From the NCBI GenBank assembly GCA_965203635.1, contig OZ241903.1:372001-436000 (forward strand): DNA of 64,000 nucleotides, read 5' to 3'. Under the pieces are notes generated by a model. The model had not been told where the DNA came from, made no database searches, and saw only the letters and a list, made by a program, of their open reading frames with translations. Numbering within the stretch: the stretch's first letter is position 1; each line of letters opens with the position of its first letter. Positions 32,809-44,582 of the stretch are shown piece by piece. A program made the translations under genes and the position numbers. Source of the stretch: Aldehydirespirator sp965203635 (GTDB lineage: Bacteria; Actinomycetota; Acidimicrobiia; Acidimicrobiales; Aldehydirespiratoraceae).

Positions 32809-35800
32809 GTGACTGTTGATCTGGTGACCACGGGCTACGGCCCGCCCGCCCACGAGGCGCTGGCTGAGGCCGTGGCACGGGCCAAGGGCGGCGACCCGCT
32901 TGCTCCCGTCACCGTCGTGGTGCCCAACCACTACGTGGGCCTGGCCGCCCGCCGAGCGCTGGGCCGTCGCGAGCACGACGGCACCCGGGGGGTTGCCGCC
33001 GTCGCCTTCCACACCGCCTACGACCTCGCCGAGCGTCTCGGAGGGGCCGCGATGGCCGCCGAGGGGCGCCGGGGAGTGACCATGACGGTCATCGCCGCCG
33101 CGGTCCGCACCGTGCTGCGGCGCGATCCCGGGCATTTCCGGGGCGTGGAGACCCATCCGGCCACCGAGCGGGCCCTCACCCGAGCCCACCGCGAGCTGTC
33201 CGAACTCGGGGACGGGCAACTCCGGGCGCTGGCTGCGCAGTCGCCGCGGGCTGCCGACGTGGTGAGGATCCACCGGGAGGTCGCGGCCGACCTCGAAACC
33301 AGCTTCAGCAACGAGCAGCAGTTGTCGCGGGCTGCGGTCGCGGCGGTGCGGGCCGATCCCTCTGCCGTGGCGCGCCAGCTAGGGCCGATGATCGTGTTCC
33401 TGCCGCAGAGGATCACCGACAGCCAGGCAGGCCTGCTGCGAGCGGTCGGCGAGGCGACGGACACGACGATCGTCGCGGGCGCGACAGGCGCCGAGGACGC
33501 CGACGCTGCGGTGGTCGCGTCGGTCGGCAGGCTCGGCGCCGAGCTCGACGCCCCGGCACGGCGAGGCGGGCGCACCCGCGCTCGGGCCACGGTGGAGGCC
33601 CTCAGCGTCTCGGACGCCGACGACGAAGTGCGCCACGCCGTGCGGGCCGTGGTCGACGCGGCCCGAGCCGGCACGCCGGTGGGGCGATGCGCCATCGTCT
33701 ACGGCGTCGAGAGCCCCTACGTGCGGCTGATCAGCGATGCGCTCGACGCGGCCGGCATCCCGCGCTGCGGCGCCACCTCCCGAACGGTGGAGACGTCGCT
33801 GCTGGGACGGTCGCTGCTGGACATGCTGGCCTTGAGAGACCGCGGGTTCTCCCGGCGCGTCGTGATGGCTTGGCTGGCCGGCGCCCCGGTGAGCGTCAGA
33901 CGACCCGACCCCGACGCCGGTGGCGACGGGCCGGCGGCTCGCCACCGATGGCAGGGCGTGCCGAGCGCCGCATGGGAGCGGGAGGCCCGAGCCGCCCGGG
34001 TGGAGTCCGGGATCGACAGCTGGAAGCGGAGGCTCACCCGGTACGCCGAGGACTGCACCGCCGAGGCTGACCATCACGCCGCCGACGAGGAGCAGGCCTG
34101 GCGCGGTGACCGGCACCGGCGCAGCGCCGAGCGCTCGCTGGAGCTGCTGAGCTTCGTCGAGGAGCTCCACGCCGACCTGGATCCCCGCCCGGCGCCGCGC
34201 ACCTGGACCGAGCTGGCCGGCTGGTGCCAGAAGCTGATCCAGAAATACCTCGGCGGGCGGCTGCGCCGGAGCTGGCCGGAAGAGGAGCGGCAGATGGCGG
34301 AGAGGGTGGACCGCGCCGTCAGCCGTCTCGGAGATCTCGACGGCACCGACGACGACCCCTCGGTGGCCGCCTTCGGGCGGGCGCTGCGGCTCGAGTTGGA
34401 GGGCGCCGCACACCGGCACGGGCACCTCGGTGCAGGCGTGCTGGTCGGGCCGGTCGACCTGGCGCTCGGGGTGGAGCTCGACCTGGCCGTCGTGTGCGGC
34501 ATGGCCGAGGGAACCTTCCCCGCCCGCCGCAACGACGACGCCCTGTTGCCGGACCGGGAGCGGCTAGTGGCAGGCGGCGACCTGCCCGCCAGAGCCGACC
34601 GTCCCGGAGACGACCACCGGGCGCTGCTGGCGGTCGTGGCCGCCGCGGGGCGGTCGCTGCTGCTGCACCCCCGCGGCGACCTCCGCCGGGCCGCGGACCG
34701 GTCGCCGAGCCGGTGGCTGACCGAGGAGGCGGGCGAAGCCCAGGAGGTGCCGTCGTTCGTGGCCGGGCTGCGTCGCACCGGGTTCCCGGCCCACGCCCAG
34801 GAGTACGACACCCGGTGCCTGCTCGACTGGCACGACGCCCGCACCCGCACCGCGAGCGGATGGCGCGAGCTTGCCCGGATTCCAGGTGTGCGACGGCGCC
34901 CGGAACTGCTCCGGGGCATCGAGCTGCGCCGGGCCCGCATGTCGCCAAGGCTCACCCGCTTCGACGGCAACCTGCCGGCCGGCGACCTCCGGGGGAACGT
35001 TCTGGCGCACCCGGCCGGCGGCACCGAGACGACCTCCGCCTCCCGGTTGGAGATGTGGGCGGGGTGCCCTCACGCCTACTTCATGCGCCACGTCCTGAGG
35101 GTCGAGGCCATCGACGACGCCGACGACGAGCATCGCATCAGCGCGCTGGAGCGCGGCAGCCTCGTGCACCGGATCCTCGAACGCTGGCTGGCCGAGGCCA
35201 TCGCCGAAGGCGCCGTGCCCGCGCCCGAGGCGCGCTGGCCCGAATCGTGGCGGACCCATCTGCTCGCCATCGGGGAGGAGGAGTGCGACCGGCTCGCCGC
35301 GCGGGGCCTGGTCGGGCGCAGGCTCTACTGGGAGCACGACCGCCGCCAGATCCTCGCCGACCTTGTCCGCTTCCTCGACTTCGACGACGAGCAGCGCGCC
35401 CGCTACGGATCGCAGCCCGAGGCGGTGGAGCTCGGCTTCGGGATGCCCCACAGCGCGAGCGGCCCTGTCAGCGTCGAGATCGGCAACGGGCGGTCCGTGA
35501 GTGTTCGGGGGTCGATCGACCGCGTCGACGCAACCCCGAACGGCGGCCTGCTGGTGGTCGACTACAAGACGGGCTCCGCCGACGCCTACCAGAAGCTCGG
35601 CCCCGACGACCCGACGCTGGGAGGACACCGTCTCCAGCTCGTCCTCTACGACCTCGCGGCCCGCAGCCTGCTCGGCATCGCGGGCACCGCCGACGGGCAT
35701 GGCGCCTACTGGTTCGTGTCGACCAAGGGACAGTTCAGCGATGTCGGCTACGCCACCAACACCGCTCGCCGGCAGGTTCTCGAGGCGGTGAACACCATCA

Positions 35801-36027
35801 TCGACGGGGTCGGTGACGGCCTGTTCCCGCTGCACCCCGACGAGCCGGTGTGGAGGCCGTGGGTCCCGTGCGGCTACTGCGACCCCGACGGCATGGGCAC
35901 TCGCGACCAGTGGCGCGACTTCCAGCGCAAGCGCGACGATCCGGCCCTGGCCCGCTACCTCGACCTCGTGGATCCCGACCGTGAACGCTCCGAGGCCGCC
36001 CGGACCACCGAAGGAGCGTCGCGATGA
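32809..36027 (+). CDS. addB: AddB-like nuclease/helicase subunit
   Basis: 1072-residue subunit of an AddAB/AdnAB-type double-strand-break-processing complex. The N-terminal helicase-like region lacks a canonical Walker A (VVVPNHYVGLAARRAL in its place), as in many AddB proteins; LDLAVVCGMAEGTFPAR is a conserved AddB stretch. The C-terminal PD-(D/E)xK nuclease has VRGSIDRVDA and LLVVDYKTGS. Iron-sulfur-type cysteines are WAGCPHAYF and PCGYCDPDG; the usual fourth Cys is not seen. It overlaps addA by 4 bases (ATGA). Together they resect DNA ends for RecA. Confidence 0.88.
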   Translation: MTVDLVTTGYGPPAHEALAEAVARAKGGDPLAPVTVVVPNHYVGLAARRALGRREHDGTRGVAAVAFHTAYDLAERLGGAAMAAEGRRGVTMTVIAAAVRTVLRRDPGHFRGVETHPATERALTRAHRELSELGDGQLRALAAQSPRAADVVRIHREVAADLETSFSNEQQLSRAAVAAVRADPSAVARQLGPMIVFLPQRITDSQAGLLRAVGEATDTTIVAGATGAEDADAAVVASVGRLGAELDAPARRGGRTRARATVEALSVSDADDEVRHAVRAVVDAARAGTPVGRCAIVYGVESPYVRLISDALDAAGIPRCGATSRTVETSLLGRSLLDMLALRDRGFSRRVVMAWLAGAPVSVRRPDPDAGGDGPAARHRWQGVPSAAWEREARAARVESGIDSWKRRLTRYAEDCTAEADHHAADEEQAWRGDRHRRSAERSLELLSFVEELHADLDPRPAPRTWTELAGWCQKLIQKYLGGRLRRSWPEEERQMAERVDRAVSRLGDLDGTDDDPSVAAFGRALRLELEGAAHRHGHLGAGVLVGPVDLALGVELDLAVVCGMAEGTFPARRNDDALLPDRERLVAGGDLPARADRPGDDHRALLAVVAAAGRSLLLHPRGDLRRAADRSPSRWLTEEAGEAQEVPSFVAGLRRTGFPAHAQEYDTRCLLDWHDARTRTASGWRELARIPGVRRRPELLRGIELRRARMSPRLTRFDGNLPAGDLRGNVLAHPAGGTETTSASRLEMWAGCPHAYFMRHVLRVEAIDDADDEHRISALERGSLVHRILERWLAEAIAEGAVPAPEARWPESWRTHLLAIGEEECDRLAARGLVGRRLYWEHDRRQILADLVRFLDFDDEQRARYGSQPEAVELGFGMPHSASGPVSVEIGNGRSVSVRGSIDRVDATPNGGLLVVDYKTGSADAYQKLGPDDPTLGGHRLQLVLYDLAARSLLGIAGTADGHGAYWFVSTKGQFSDVGYATNTARRQVLEAVNTIIDGVGDGLFPLHPDEPVWRPWVPCGYCDPDGMGTRDQWRDFQRKRDDPALARYLDLVDPDRERSEAARTTEGASR

Positions 36028-39000
36028 CGGCCACCACGCCGCCGCTCGCCGATCAAGCGGCGCGCCACCGGATCGCTTCCGACCTCGACAGCACGCTGTT
36101 CGTGCAGGCCGGCGCGGGCTCGGGCAAGACCCGGGCGCTCGTCGAGCGGGTCATCGCGCTGATCGGATCAGGCGTGGCCATGGAGAACATCGCCGCCATC
36201 ACCTTCACCGAGAAGGCCGGCGCCGAGCTGCGGGACCGGATCCGGGACCGGCTGCACAGCCCCGACACTCGAGACGCTCTCGGGGCGGCCGCGGCGGAGG
36301 CCGCGCTCCGGCAACTCGACGGCGCCGCGGTGGGAACGCTGCACTCCTTCGCGCAGAGGCTGCTGAGCGAGCATCCCGTGGAGGCGGGGCTGCCGCCCAG
36401 CGTCGAGGTGCTCGACGACATCGGCTCCCAGATCGAGTTCGACCTCCGGTGGCGCGACTTCCTCGACGTGCTCCTCGACGAGCCCGCCATGGGTCCGACA
36501 CTGCTGGGACTCGAAGTGCAGAAGGTCCGGCTTAGCCAGATCCGGGCGCTGGCCGTGCAACTGAACGAGAACTGGGACCGCCTCGAGAGCTGGGACTTCC
36601 ACCACGAGCCCGACCTTCCGCCCGTCGATGTCACTGAAGCGCTCAGGGCGCTCGACCTGCTGGTCGGCATCCGCGCCTTCTGCACGGACCCCGGTGACAA
36701 GCTCCTGGCCCGCATCGACACCATCGCCAAGCACCGCAGCCGGCTGCTGGCCTTGACCGGCGAGGCTGTTCCCACCGAGGCGGTCGCGGCCGATCGCACC
36801 GACCGGATCGAGGCGCTGCTGGCCCTGGAGCGGGAATGCAAGGGCACCAATCTCGGCAAGGCCGGCAGCTGGGACGGCCAGGTTCAGAACGCCCGCGACG
36901 GCATCAGGCGCCTGAAGGTGGCCTGCGCACAAGCGCTCCGATCGGCTGCCGAGGCTGCGTTGAGGCGCCTCGTGGCCCGGCTGGCCACCTTCACGCTGAG
37001 CGCCGCCGAGGAGCGGCGAGCCCGGGGACGCCTCGAGTTCCACGATCTGCTGGTCCGGGCCCGCCAGGTGCTGCGCCACGACACCCACGGACCCGCGGTG
37101 CGGGCGGCGTTGCGCGACCACTACCGGTGCCTGCTCATCGACGAGTTCCAGGACACCGACCCGATACAGGTCGAGCTGGCCGCGCTGCTGGGCTGCGGCG
37201 ACCTCGCCCCGGCCACCGCCCGCTGGGCTGAGATGGTCCCCGATCCGGGCCGCCTGTTCTTCGTCGGCGACCCCAAGCAGTCCATCTACCGCTTCCGCCG
37301 AGCCGACATCGCCACGTTCCTGGAGGCTCGCGACTGGACGAGCGGCCAGGACCGGGGCCGTATCGAGGGCCTGGCCACCAACTTCCGCTCCACCCGGCCG
37401 GTCATCGATTGGGTCAACGCCGTGTTCGGTGAGCTGATCCAGCCGATGGAGGGCAGCCAGCCCGAGTACGCGCCGCTGGGCGCAGTCCGCGAGCCGGTCC
37501 CGCGGGGCCCTGCGGTGACGGTCCTGGGTGCGCAACCGATCGTCATCGAGGGTCGGGCCTCCGCCGGCGAACTGCGGCGGCGGGAGGCCGAGTCGGTGGC
37601 GCGGGCTGTGGCCGCGGCCCTGCGGGACCGGTGGGACGTCGATGGGGGGTCACCGGCCGAGCCGGCGCCCCGGCCGGTGAGGCTGGGGGACATCGCCATC
37701 CTCATCCCGTCCCGGCTCAGCCTGGGCGCCCTCGAGGACGCCCTCGACGCGGCCGGGGTCCCCTACCGGGCCGAGTCCTCCTCGCTGGTGTACAGCACCC
37801 GCGAGGTGCGAGACGTGCTGGCGGCCCTTCAGGCTGTGGCCGACCCCACCGACGAGCTGGCCCTGGTCGCCGCGCTGCGCTCCCCGCTCTACGGCTGCGG
37901 CGACGACGACCTGGCTCACTGGCGCCTGGCCTGCAGGGGCAGGTTCTCGCTGCTTCGCAGGCTGCCCGAGGACGCGCCGGCGGACCACCCGGTGGCCGAG
38001 GGGATCGCCCACCTCGCCGAGCTCCACCGGGCCAAGCGCTGGACCAGCCCGCCCGCCCTGATCGACCGGCTGGTTCGCGAGCGCGGCGCCTTCGAGACCG
38101 CGGTGGCCGGCGGGCGGCCACGCGACGTTTGGAGGCGGCTCAGGTTCGTGATCGACCAGGCCCGAGCCTGGGCCGACGCCGGCGGCACCAACCTGCGCGA
38201 CTACATGGCATGGGCCCGGCTGCAAGGCGCCGACAACGCCCGAGTGACCGAGACGATCCTGCCCGAGACCGACGACGACAGCGTGCGCATCCTCACCGTG
38301 CACGCCGCCAAGGGCCTCGAGTTCCCCATCGTTGTGCTGTCGGGCATGACCACCAGGCTCAGCGCACCCACCCGCGGGCCTTCGGTGGCCTTCGACGCAT
38401 CGGGAGAGCCGGTGGTGAGGTTGCGGGGCGGGATCGAGTCCGAGAACTACGAGGCGTGGAAGCCGATCGACGAGCAGATGGACGCCCACGAGCGCCTCCG
38501 GCTGCTGTACGTCGCCTGCACCCGGGCCCGCGATCACCTGGTGGTGAGCCTGCATCGCAGAGATCCCGGCGAGACCGGCAAGAAGGAGAACTCGGCGGCC
38601 TGGGCCCTCGCCGACGCAGGCGCGGCCGGGGCCGGGGCCGTGGACGGCTCGACGTTCCTCGGCCCGGCCGACGAGGAGGTGGTCCCGGTCGACGGCCGGC
38701 CCGCTCCCGTGGAGCCGCAGCGGGCTCCGCTGCCCGAGCGCGGCGAGTGGGAACACGAGCGCGATCGCTGCCTGGCCCGGGCTGCGGTGCCTCTGGCGGT
38801 GTCGCCCACTGCGCTGTCAGCCGGCGACGGCGGAGCGGCGGCGGGCGACGACCCGGGCCTGGACAAGGACCCCGGCGACTCCGAGCAGCCCCCGTGGAGC
38901 AAGGGGCGCTACGGAACCGCCATCGGTCGGGCGGTGCACGGCGTGCTCCAGGACGTCGACCTGTCCACCGGCGAGGGCCTCGAAGACCTGGCTGATCGGC

Positions 39001-39431
39001 AGGCCGCGGCCGAGGGTGTCAGCGGCCGATCCAGGATTGTGGCCGGCCTGGCCCGGGCCGCGCTCGACACGGCTGTGGCCCGCGAGGCGGCCGCCTCCCC
39101 GCACTGGCGGGAGCTGTTCGTGGCCGCGTCGTTCGGGGAGCGCCTGGTCGAGGGATACGTCGACCTCGTCTACCGCAGTGCCGACGGGCTGGTGGTGGTC
39201 GACTGGAAGACCGACACCATCGCCGGCGACGACGGCGTCGACGCCAAAATGGCCCGCTACCGCCTCCAGGGCGCGGCCTACGCGGCCGGCCTGGAAGCGG
39301 TCACCGGGGAGCAGGTGGCTCGCATGGTGTTCGTGTTCCTGGACCGGGCCGGAGCGATCGAGGCCGAACTCCCCGACCTGCGGACGGCTGTAGACGAGGC
39401 GAAGGCGGCGGCTGCCGGTCTCAGCGGTTGA
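36024..39431 (+). CDS. addA: AddA-like UvrD-family helicase/nuclease
   Basis: 1135-residue SF1A helicase with a C-terminal nuclease. Motifs in order: QAGAGSGKTRALVERV (Walker A), TFTEKAGAELRDRI, LLIDEFQDTDPIQ (Walker B), FFVGDPKQSIYRFR, TNFRSTRPVIDW, RILTVHAAKGLEFPIVVLSG and LRLLYVACTRARDHLV. The nuclease motif is EGYVDLVYRS with VVVDWKTD at about residue 1057. It pairs with the overlapping AddB-like gene. The direction and spacing indicate one operon. Confidence 0.92.
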   Translation: MTATTPPLADQAARHRIASDLDSTLFVQAGAGSGKTRALVERVIALIGSGVAMENIAAITFTEKAGAELRDRIRDRLHSPDTRDALGAAAAEAALRQLDGAAVGTLHSFAQRLLSEHPVEAGLPPSVEVLDDIGSQIEFDLRWRDFLDVLLDEPAMGPTLLGLEVQKVRLSQIRALAVQLNENWDRLESWDFHHEPDLPPVDVTEALRALDLLVGIRAFCTDPGDKLLARIDTIAKHRSRLLALTGEAVPTEAVAADRTDRIEALLALERECKGTNLGKAGSWDGQVQNARDGIRRLKVACAQALRSAAEAALRRLVARLATFTLSAAEERRARGRLEFHDLLVRARQVLRHDTHGPAVRAALRDHYRCLLIDEFQDTDPIQVELAALLGCGDLAPATARWAEMVPDPGRLFFVGDPKQSIYRFRRADIATFLEARDWTSGQDRGRIEGLATNFRSTRPVIDWVNAVFGELIQPMEGSQPEYAPLGAVREPVPRGPAVTVLGAQPIVIEGRASAGELRRREAESVARAVAAALRDRWDVDGGSPAEPAPRPVRLGDIAILIPSRLSLGALEDALDAAGVPYRAESSSLVYSTREVRDVLAALQAVADPTDELALVAALRSPLYGCGDDDLAHWRLACRGRFSLLRRLPEDAPADHPVAEGIAHLAELHRAKRWTSPPALIDRLVRERGAFETAVAGGRPRDVWRRLRFVIDQARAWADAGGTNLRDYMAWARLQGADNARVTETILPETDDDSVRILTVHAAKGLEFPIVVLSGMTTRLSAPTRGPSVAFDASGEPVVRLRGGIESENYEAWKPIDEQMDAHERLRLLYVACTRARDHLVVSLHRRDPGETGKKENSAAWALADAGAAGAGAVDGSTFLGPADEEVVPVDGRPAPVEPQRAPLPERGEWEHERDRCLARAAVPLAVSPTALSAGDGGAAAGDDPGLDKDPGDSEQPPWSKGRYGTAIGRAVHGVLQDVDLSTGEGLEDLADRQAAAEGVSGRSRIVAGLARAALDTAVAREAAASPHWRELFVAASFGERLVEGYVDLVYRSADGLVVVDWKTDTIAGDDGVDAKMARYRLQGAAYAAGLEAVTGEQVARMVFVFLDRAGAIEAELPDLRTAVDEAKAAAAGLSG

Positions 39432-39966
39432 GCCGCTCGCCCAACTGGAATACCAGGCGCTGCACGGCCGCGGCCAAGCCCTCGCGTTCGGCCTCGTCGA
39501 GGGCCCCGATCTCGGTGTCGAAGGCCTCGAGGGCCACGTCCAGGGTCTCTCGGGCCAGGCCCAGGCCTTTGGGCGTGAGTTCCAGGAGGCTGCGGCGGCC
39601 GTCGTCTGGGTCGGCCACTCTGCGCACCAGCCCCTGGCTGACCAGGCGCTGCGTCGTCTTGGTGGCCCCGCCCGAGGTCTGCACTATGCGCCGGGCCAGC
39701 TCGCCCGTGGTCATCCGGTGCGGCGGGCCGACCAGCCACAACGCGCTCAGGGCGAAGTAGCCGGAGGTGTCGAGTTGGCGGGCAGCCAGGGTCTCCGACA
39801 GCCACGCCTCGATCTGGCGTCCCGCCAGCAGAGTCCATATCAGCACGTCGAGGGTGTGGCGGTGCTGCTTGCCCAGCAAGGGATCGATCGATTCGAGCGC
39901 CTTGTAGTCGAACGCGAACCGCTGCGCCTTGCCCGCGTCCTGCCGGCCCTCCCCCATCGGTGCCAC
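39421..39966 (-). CDS. MarR-family transcriptional regulator
   Basis: 181-residue winged-helix regulator. The DNA-binding part is MTTGELARRIVQTSGGATKT and LVSQGLVRRVADPDDGRRSL, the second including the wing. It is the last gene of a minus-strand run behind two PLP enzymes, beginning 8 bases after the second one stops, so it probably controls them or their substrate flux. Its last codons overlap the 3' end of addA by 11 bases. Confidence 0.86.
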   Translation of the reverse strand: MAPMGEGRQDAGKAQRFAFDYKALESIDPLLGKQHRHTLDVLIWTLLAGRQIEAWLSETLAARQLDTSGYFALSALWLVGPPHRMTTGELARRIVQTSGGATKTTQRLVSQGLVRRVADPDDGRRSLLELTPKGLGLARETLDVALEAFDTEIGALDEAEREGLAAAVQRLVFQLGERLNR

Positions 39967-39973
39967 CGCCCGA

Positions 39974-41350
39974 CTAGTCCTCGTGGGCCAGCGGGTCGGG
40001 GTCGCCGGGGCGCATCCGCCCGGTGAACAGCACGGCCACCCGCTCGCGGGGAGAGACGCCCGCAGCCTCGGAGCCGTCGCCGGCCGCGGTCAGGGCCAGC
40101 AGGCCGCCGAGGCCCGCCGCCCCCGTGGGGCACACGTCGATGTCGGTGTGTTCGTGAGCGAGGCGGTGGGCCCGCCGGAGGTCGCCCTCGGAGGCGACCA
40201 GTGGCCATCCACCGGAGGCCAGCATTGCTTCGACTATGTCGACCCAGTCGTAGGTGATGTCGTCGAGGATTCCCGAGGCGTACGACACCGGCTCCTTCTC
40301 CCACACCCGCATGTAGCGCTCGGGATCGTAGCGCAGGCGGCCTATCAACTCCCGCAGCCGGTCGCCCTCGATCGGACCGATCGACTCGGCGATCGCGGCC
40401 CGTCTCCCGTTGTCCATGGTGCCCTCAGGCACCGCTTGAGCACGGACGATCCGGTCGAGGAAGTACGAGCTGTCCCGGGTGTTCGGAGCGCGCTCCGGCG
40501 TGAGCGACTCGAGCGCCAGCGTGTCCCAGGCCCGCACCAGGGGATGGTTGCCCTCGGGCTGAACGGCATGGACCACGGGCAGGCGGGCCAGATCGCCCCG
40601 GTCCGCCGCCGCGGCCAGGCCGGTCACCACCGCGGTGGCCAGCGCGCCCCCGCCGACCTGCACGAACAGCCGGTCGAGGCGAGCCGGCGAGCCGCCGTCG
40701 TGCTCCAACAGGGCGTCCGCCATCTCCCAGGCCAGGGTTCGGCCGCCGTCGATCGTGGCCGGGGTCTCGGTCCCCTGGCACGAGAACGGAACCGCGCCGG
40801 CCTCGATGGCGGCCAGCATGGCGTGGTGGGCGGGGTCGCCGGGCACGCCCGGCTCGCGCTCGCATGGCACCACCCGGCCGCCCAGATCGGTTATGCGGTC
40901 CACCACCGCTTCGTTGGCCCAGGTCGGCACGAACACATCGAGAGGTCGGCCAACGGCCCGGGCCACCACCGCCGCAGCCAGCGCGGCGTTGCCGCAGCTG
41001 GCGATGGCGTAGGGCGCCGCGTCGCTGCCGTCGCCGTCGGAATCTCCCAGCCGGTGCGCCAGAGCGACGCCGAACAGGTGCCGGGCCTTGTGCGAGCCGG
41101 ACACGTTGCCCGTCTCGTCCTTGATCCACAGTTCGGCGTCTTCGATGCCGGCCGCTGCGGCAAGTTCCGGGGCCGGAGCGAACGGCGTCGGCTCGAAGCC
41201 GTGGCCCTCCACGGCGGCGACGGCCGCGTCGAGTTCGCCGATCGCGGTCGCCACCGCGTCGGAGGTCGCCGCATCCTCGGGCACGAGTCGGCTCGCCTCG
41301 AGCCGTTCGACGTAGCCCTCGAAGGTCGATGTCACGACTGCCAGTTCCAC
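39974..41350 (-). CDS. PLP-dependent enzyme, fold type II (threonine synthase-like)
   Basis: 458-residue PLP enzyme. The Schiff-base lysine is in DETGNVSGSHKARHLFG; SCGNAALAAA and LFVQVGGGALATAV are the substrate-binding loop and the phosphate-binding Gly loop. It resembles threonine-synthase / diaminopropionate-lyase-like proteins without matching one. It begins at GTG 41350, directly at the stop of the upstream PLP gene, so the two are translated together and may act in sequence or as a complex. Confidence 0.78.
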   Translation of the reverse strand: MELAVVTSTFEGYVERLEASRLVPEDAATSDAVATAIGELDAAVAAVEGHGFEPTPFAPAPELAAAAGIEDAELWIKDETGNVSGSHKARHLFGVALAHRLGDSDGDGSDAAPYAIASCGNAALAAAVVARAVGRPLDVFVPTWANEAVVDRITDLGGRVVPCEREPGVPGDPAHHAMLAAIEAGAVPFSCQGTETPATIDGGRTLAWEMADALLEHDGGSPARLDRLFVQVGGGALATAVVTGLAAAADRGDLARLPVVHAVQPEGNHPLVRAWDTLALESLTPERAPNTRDSSYFLDRIVRAQAVPEGTMDNGRRAAIAESIGPIEGDRLRELIGRLRYDPERYMRVWEKEPVSYASGILDDITYDWVDIVEAMLASGGWPLVASEGDLRRAHRLAHEHTDIDVCPTGAAGLGGLLALTAAGDGSEAAGVSPRERVAVLFTGRMRPGDPDPLAHED

Positions 41351-42901
<1,551 letters not shown>

Positions 42902-42928
42902 GCCCCAAGTATCACGGCCCCCCACCGG

Positions 42929-42973
42929 AATTCCTGTGGATGAGGACCTCTGAGGTCCCCAACCACAGGAATT
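42929..42973. repeat. 45-bp hairpin with 11-bp perfect arms
   Basis: AATTCCTGTGG and CCACAGGAATT are perfect inverted repeats; inside is GGACCT-ctg-AGGTCC. It fills the gap between the acyl-CoA synthetase stop and the PLP gene start, both on the minus strand, so it could end the former transcript's antisense partner or act near the PLP promoter. Confidence 0.65.
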
Positions 42974-42987
42974 TGACCCGCGGCCGC

Positions 42988-44556
42988 TCAGATGGCCCGC
43001 GCTTGGCCCTCCCAGTAGGGGTCCCGCAGTTTGCGCTTGTAGAGCTTGCCGTTGGGGTCGCGGGGCATCTCGGTGGTGTAGTCGATCGAACGGGGCAGCT
43101 TCTGGCGGCCGATGCGGTCGCGCAGCCACTCCAGGATCGCCTTGGTGGTGCCGTCGCCGGGCTCCCAGCCCTCCCGCAGCTCGACCACCGCCTTGATCTC
43201 CTCGCCGGTGTCGGGGTTGGGCACTCCGAACACGGCCGCGTCGCCCACCGCGGGATGCTGCACCAGCTCGCCCTCGATCTCCGCGGGGTAGATGTTCACC
43301 CCGCCCACGATGATCATGTCGTTGGCCCGGTCGTTGAGGAACAGGTACCCGTCGCTGTCGAGGTAGCCGACGTCTCCCACGGTGAAGAACTCTCGCAGGC
43401 GGCTGGCCGCGGTCTTGGCCTCGTCGCCCTTGTACTCGAAGACTGCCCCCGGCATCTTCATGTAAACCGTGCCCGACTCGCCCGGCGGCAGGTCGTTACC
43501 GTCCTCGTCGACCACGATCACCTCGCAGCCGGGCCAGGCCTTGCCGACCGTGCCGGGCCGGTCCATCCACTCCGCGGCCGACACCGATGTGCCGCCGCCC
43601 TCGGTGGCCGCGTAGTACTCCCAGATGGAGTCGCCCCACCACTCGATCATGCGCCGCTTGGTCTCGATCGGGCAGGGGGCGGCGGCATGCACCATGGCAC
43701 GCAGCGAGGACACGTCGTAGCCCGAACGCACCTCGTCGGGTAGCTGCAGCAGCCGGTTGAACATGGTGGGCACCATGTGCGAACTCGTGACCCGGTAGCG
43801 CTCGATGCGCTCCAGCGCGCCCTCCGCGGTCCAGCGGTCCATGAGCACCACGGTGTGGCCCAGATGCAACGACATAGTGGTCCAGTTGTTGACCGCGGTG
43901 TGGTACAGCGGAGCCTGGGTGATCTGGACGTTGCCGTCGTGGGGCTTGGAGCCGAACAGCATCAGCAGCATTCCCGCGGTGGAGGAGGCCTCGTCGGGGG
44001 GCCGGGGATCCAGTGCCCGCCGCACTCCCTTGGGCCGGCCGGTGGTGCCCGACGTGTAGAACATGAACGACCCGGTGGCCAGCTGCTCGGGATCGGGCCT
44101 GTCGCCGGTGTGGGCCGCAATGAGTTCGTCGAAGGGTCGGAACCCCTCGACCGGCCCCCCTACGCGGAACCGGTTCTCGGTGGGCACGACGCAGCCGTCG
44201 AGCGCCTTGACCGCCTCCTCGGCGAAGCGCTCATGAACGATGAACGCCTTGGTCTCGGCGTCGTTGACGATGTAGTTGATCTCCGCGCCGACGAAGTGCC
44301 AGTTGATGGTGGTCACGTACAGGCCGCTCTGGTAGGCGGCCAGGCACAGCGCGAGCTGCTCGAAGCAGTTGGGCAGCAGTGTCGTGACCTGATCGCCCTT
44401 GCCGAGCCCGGCGGCCCGCAGACCCCGGGAGATCCGGTTTGTGAGGGCTGCCAACTCGCCGAAGGTCAACTGGTTGTGCTCGGGGTCGACTACCGCCAGG
44501 AAGTCGGGATCGGCCTCGGCGATGTTCCACAGCCCCAGCGCGTCGGTGTTTGCCAT
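42988..44556 (-). CDS. Acyl-CoA synthetase (AMP-forming)
   Basis: 522-residue adenylate-forming enzyme. Motifs: FYTSGTTGRPKGVRR (P-loop-like A3), EYYAATEGGG (A5), YLFLNDRANDMIIVGGVNIY (hinge) and RDPNGKLYKRKL with the C-terminal catalytic Lys. It activates a carboxylic acid to its CoA ester; chain length is not evident. ATG 44556. It is divergent from the enoyl-CoA hydratase gene, which points to fatty-acid or aromatic-acid degradation. Confidence 0.88.
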   Translation of the reverse strand: MANTDALGLWNIAEADPDFLAVVDPEHNQLTFGELAALTNRISRGLRAAGLGKGDQVTTLLPNCFEQLALCLAAYQSGLYVTTINWHFVGAEINYIVNDAETKAFIVHERFAEEAVKALDGCVVPTENRFRVGGPVEGFRPFDELIAAHTGDRPDPEQLATGSFMFYTSGTTGRPKGVRRALDPRPPDEASSTAGMLLMLFGSKPHDGNVQITQAPLYHTAVNNWTTMSLHLGHTVVLMDRWTAEGALERIERYRVTSSHMVPTMFNRLLQLPDEVRSGYDVSSLRAMVHAAAPCPIETKRRMIEWWGDSIWEYYAATEGGGTSVSAAEWMDRPGTVGKAWPGCEVIVVDEDGNDLPPGESGTVYMKMPGAVFEYKGDEAKTAASRLREFFTVGDVGYLDSDGYLFLNDRANDMIIVGGVNIYPAEIEGELVQHPAVGDAAVFGVPNPDTGEEIKAVVELREGWEPGDGTTKAILEWLRDRIGRQKLPRSIDYTTEMPRDPNGKLYKRKLRDPYWEGQARAI

Positions 44557-44582
44557 GAGCGAGAGTCTGCCAGGTACCCGCA

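Noticed and set aside
34564..35835. 423-codon minus-strand open frame inside addB
   Set aside because: Antisense of the AddB nuclease region, without recognisable motifs.
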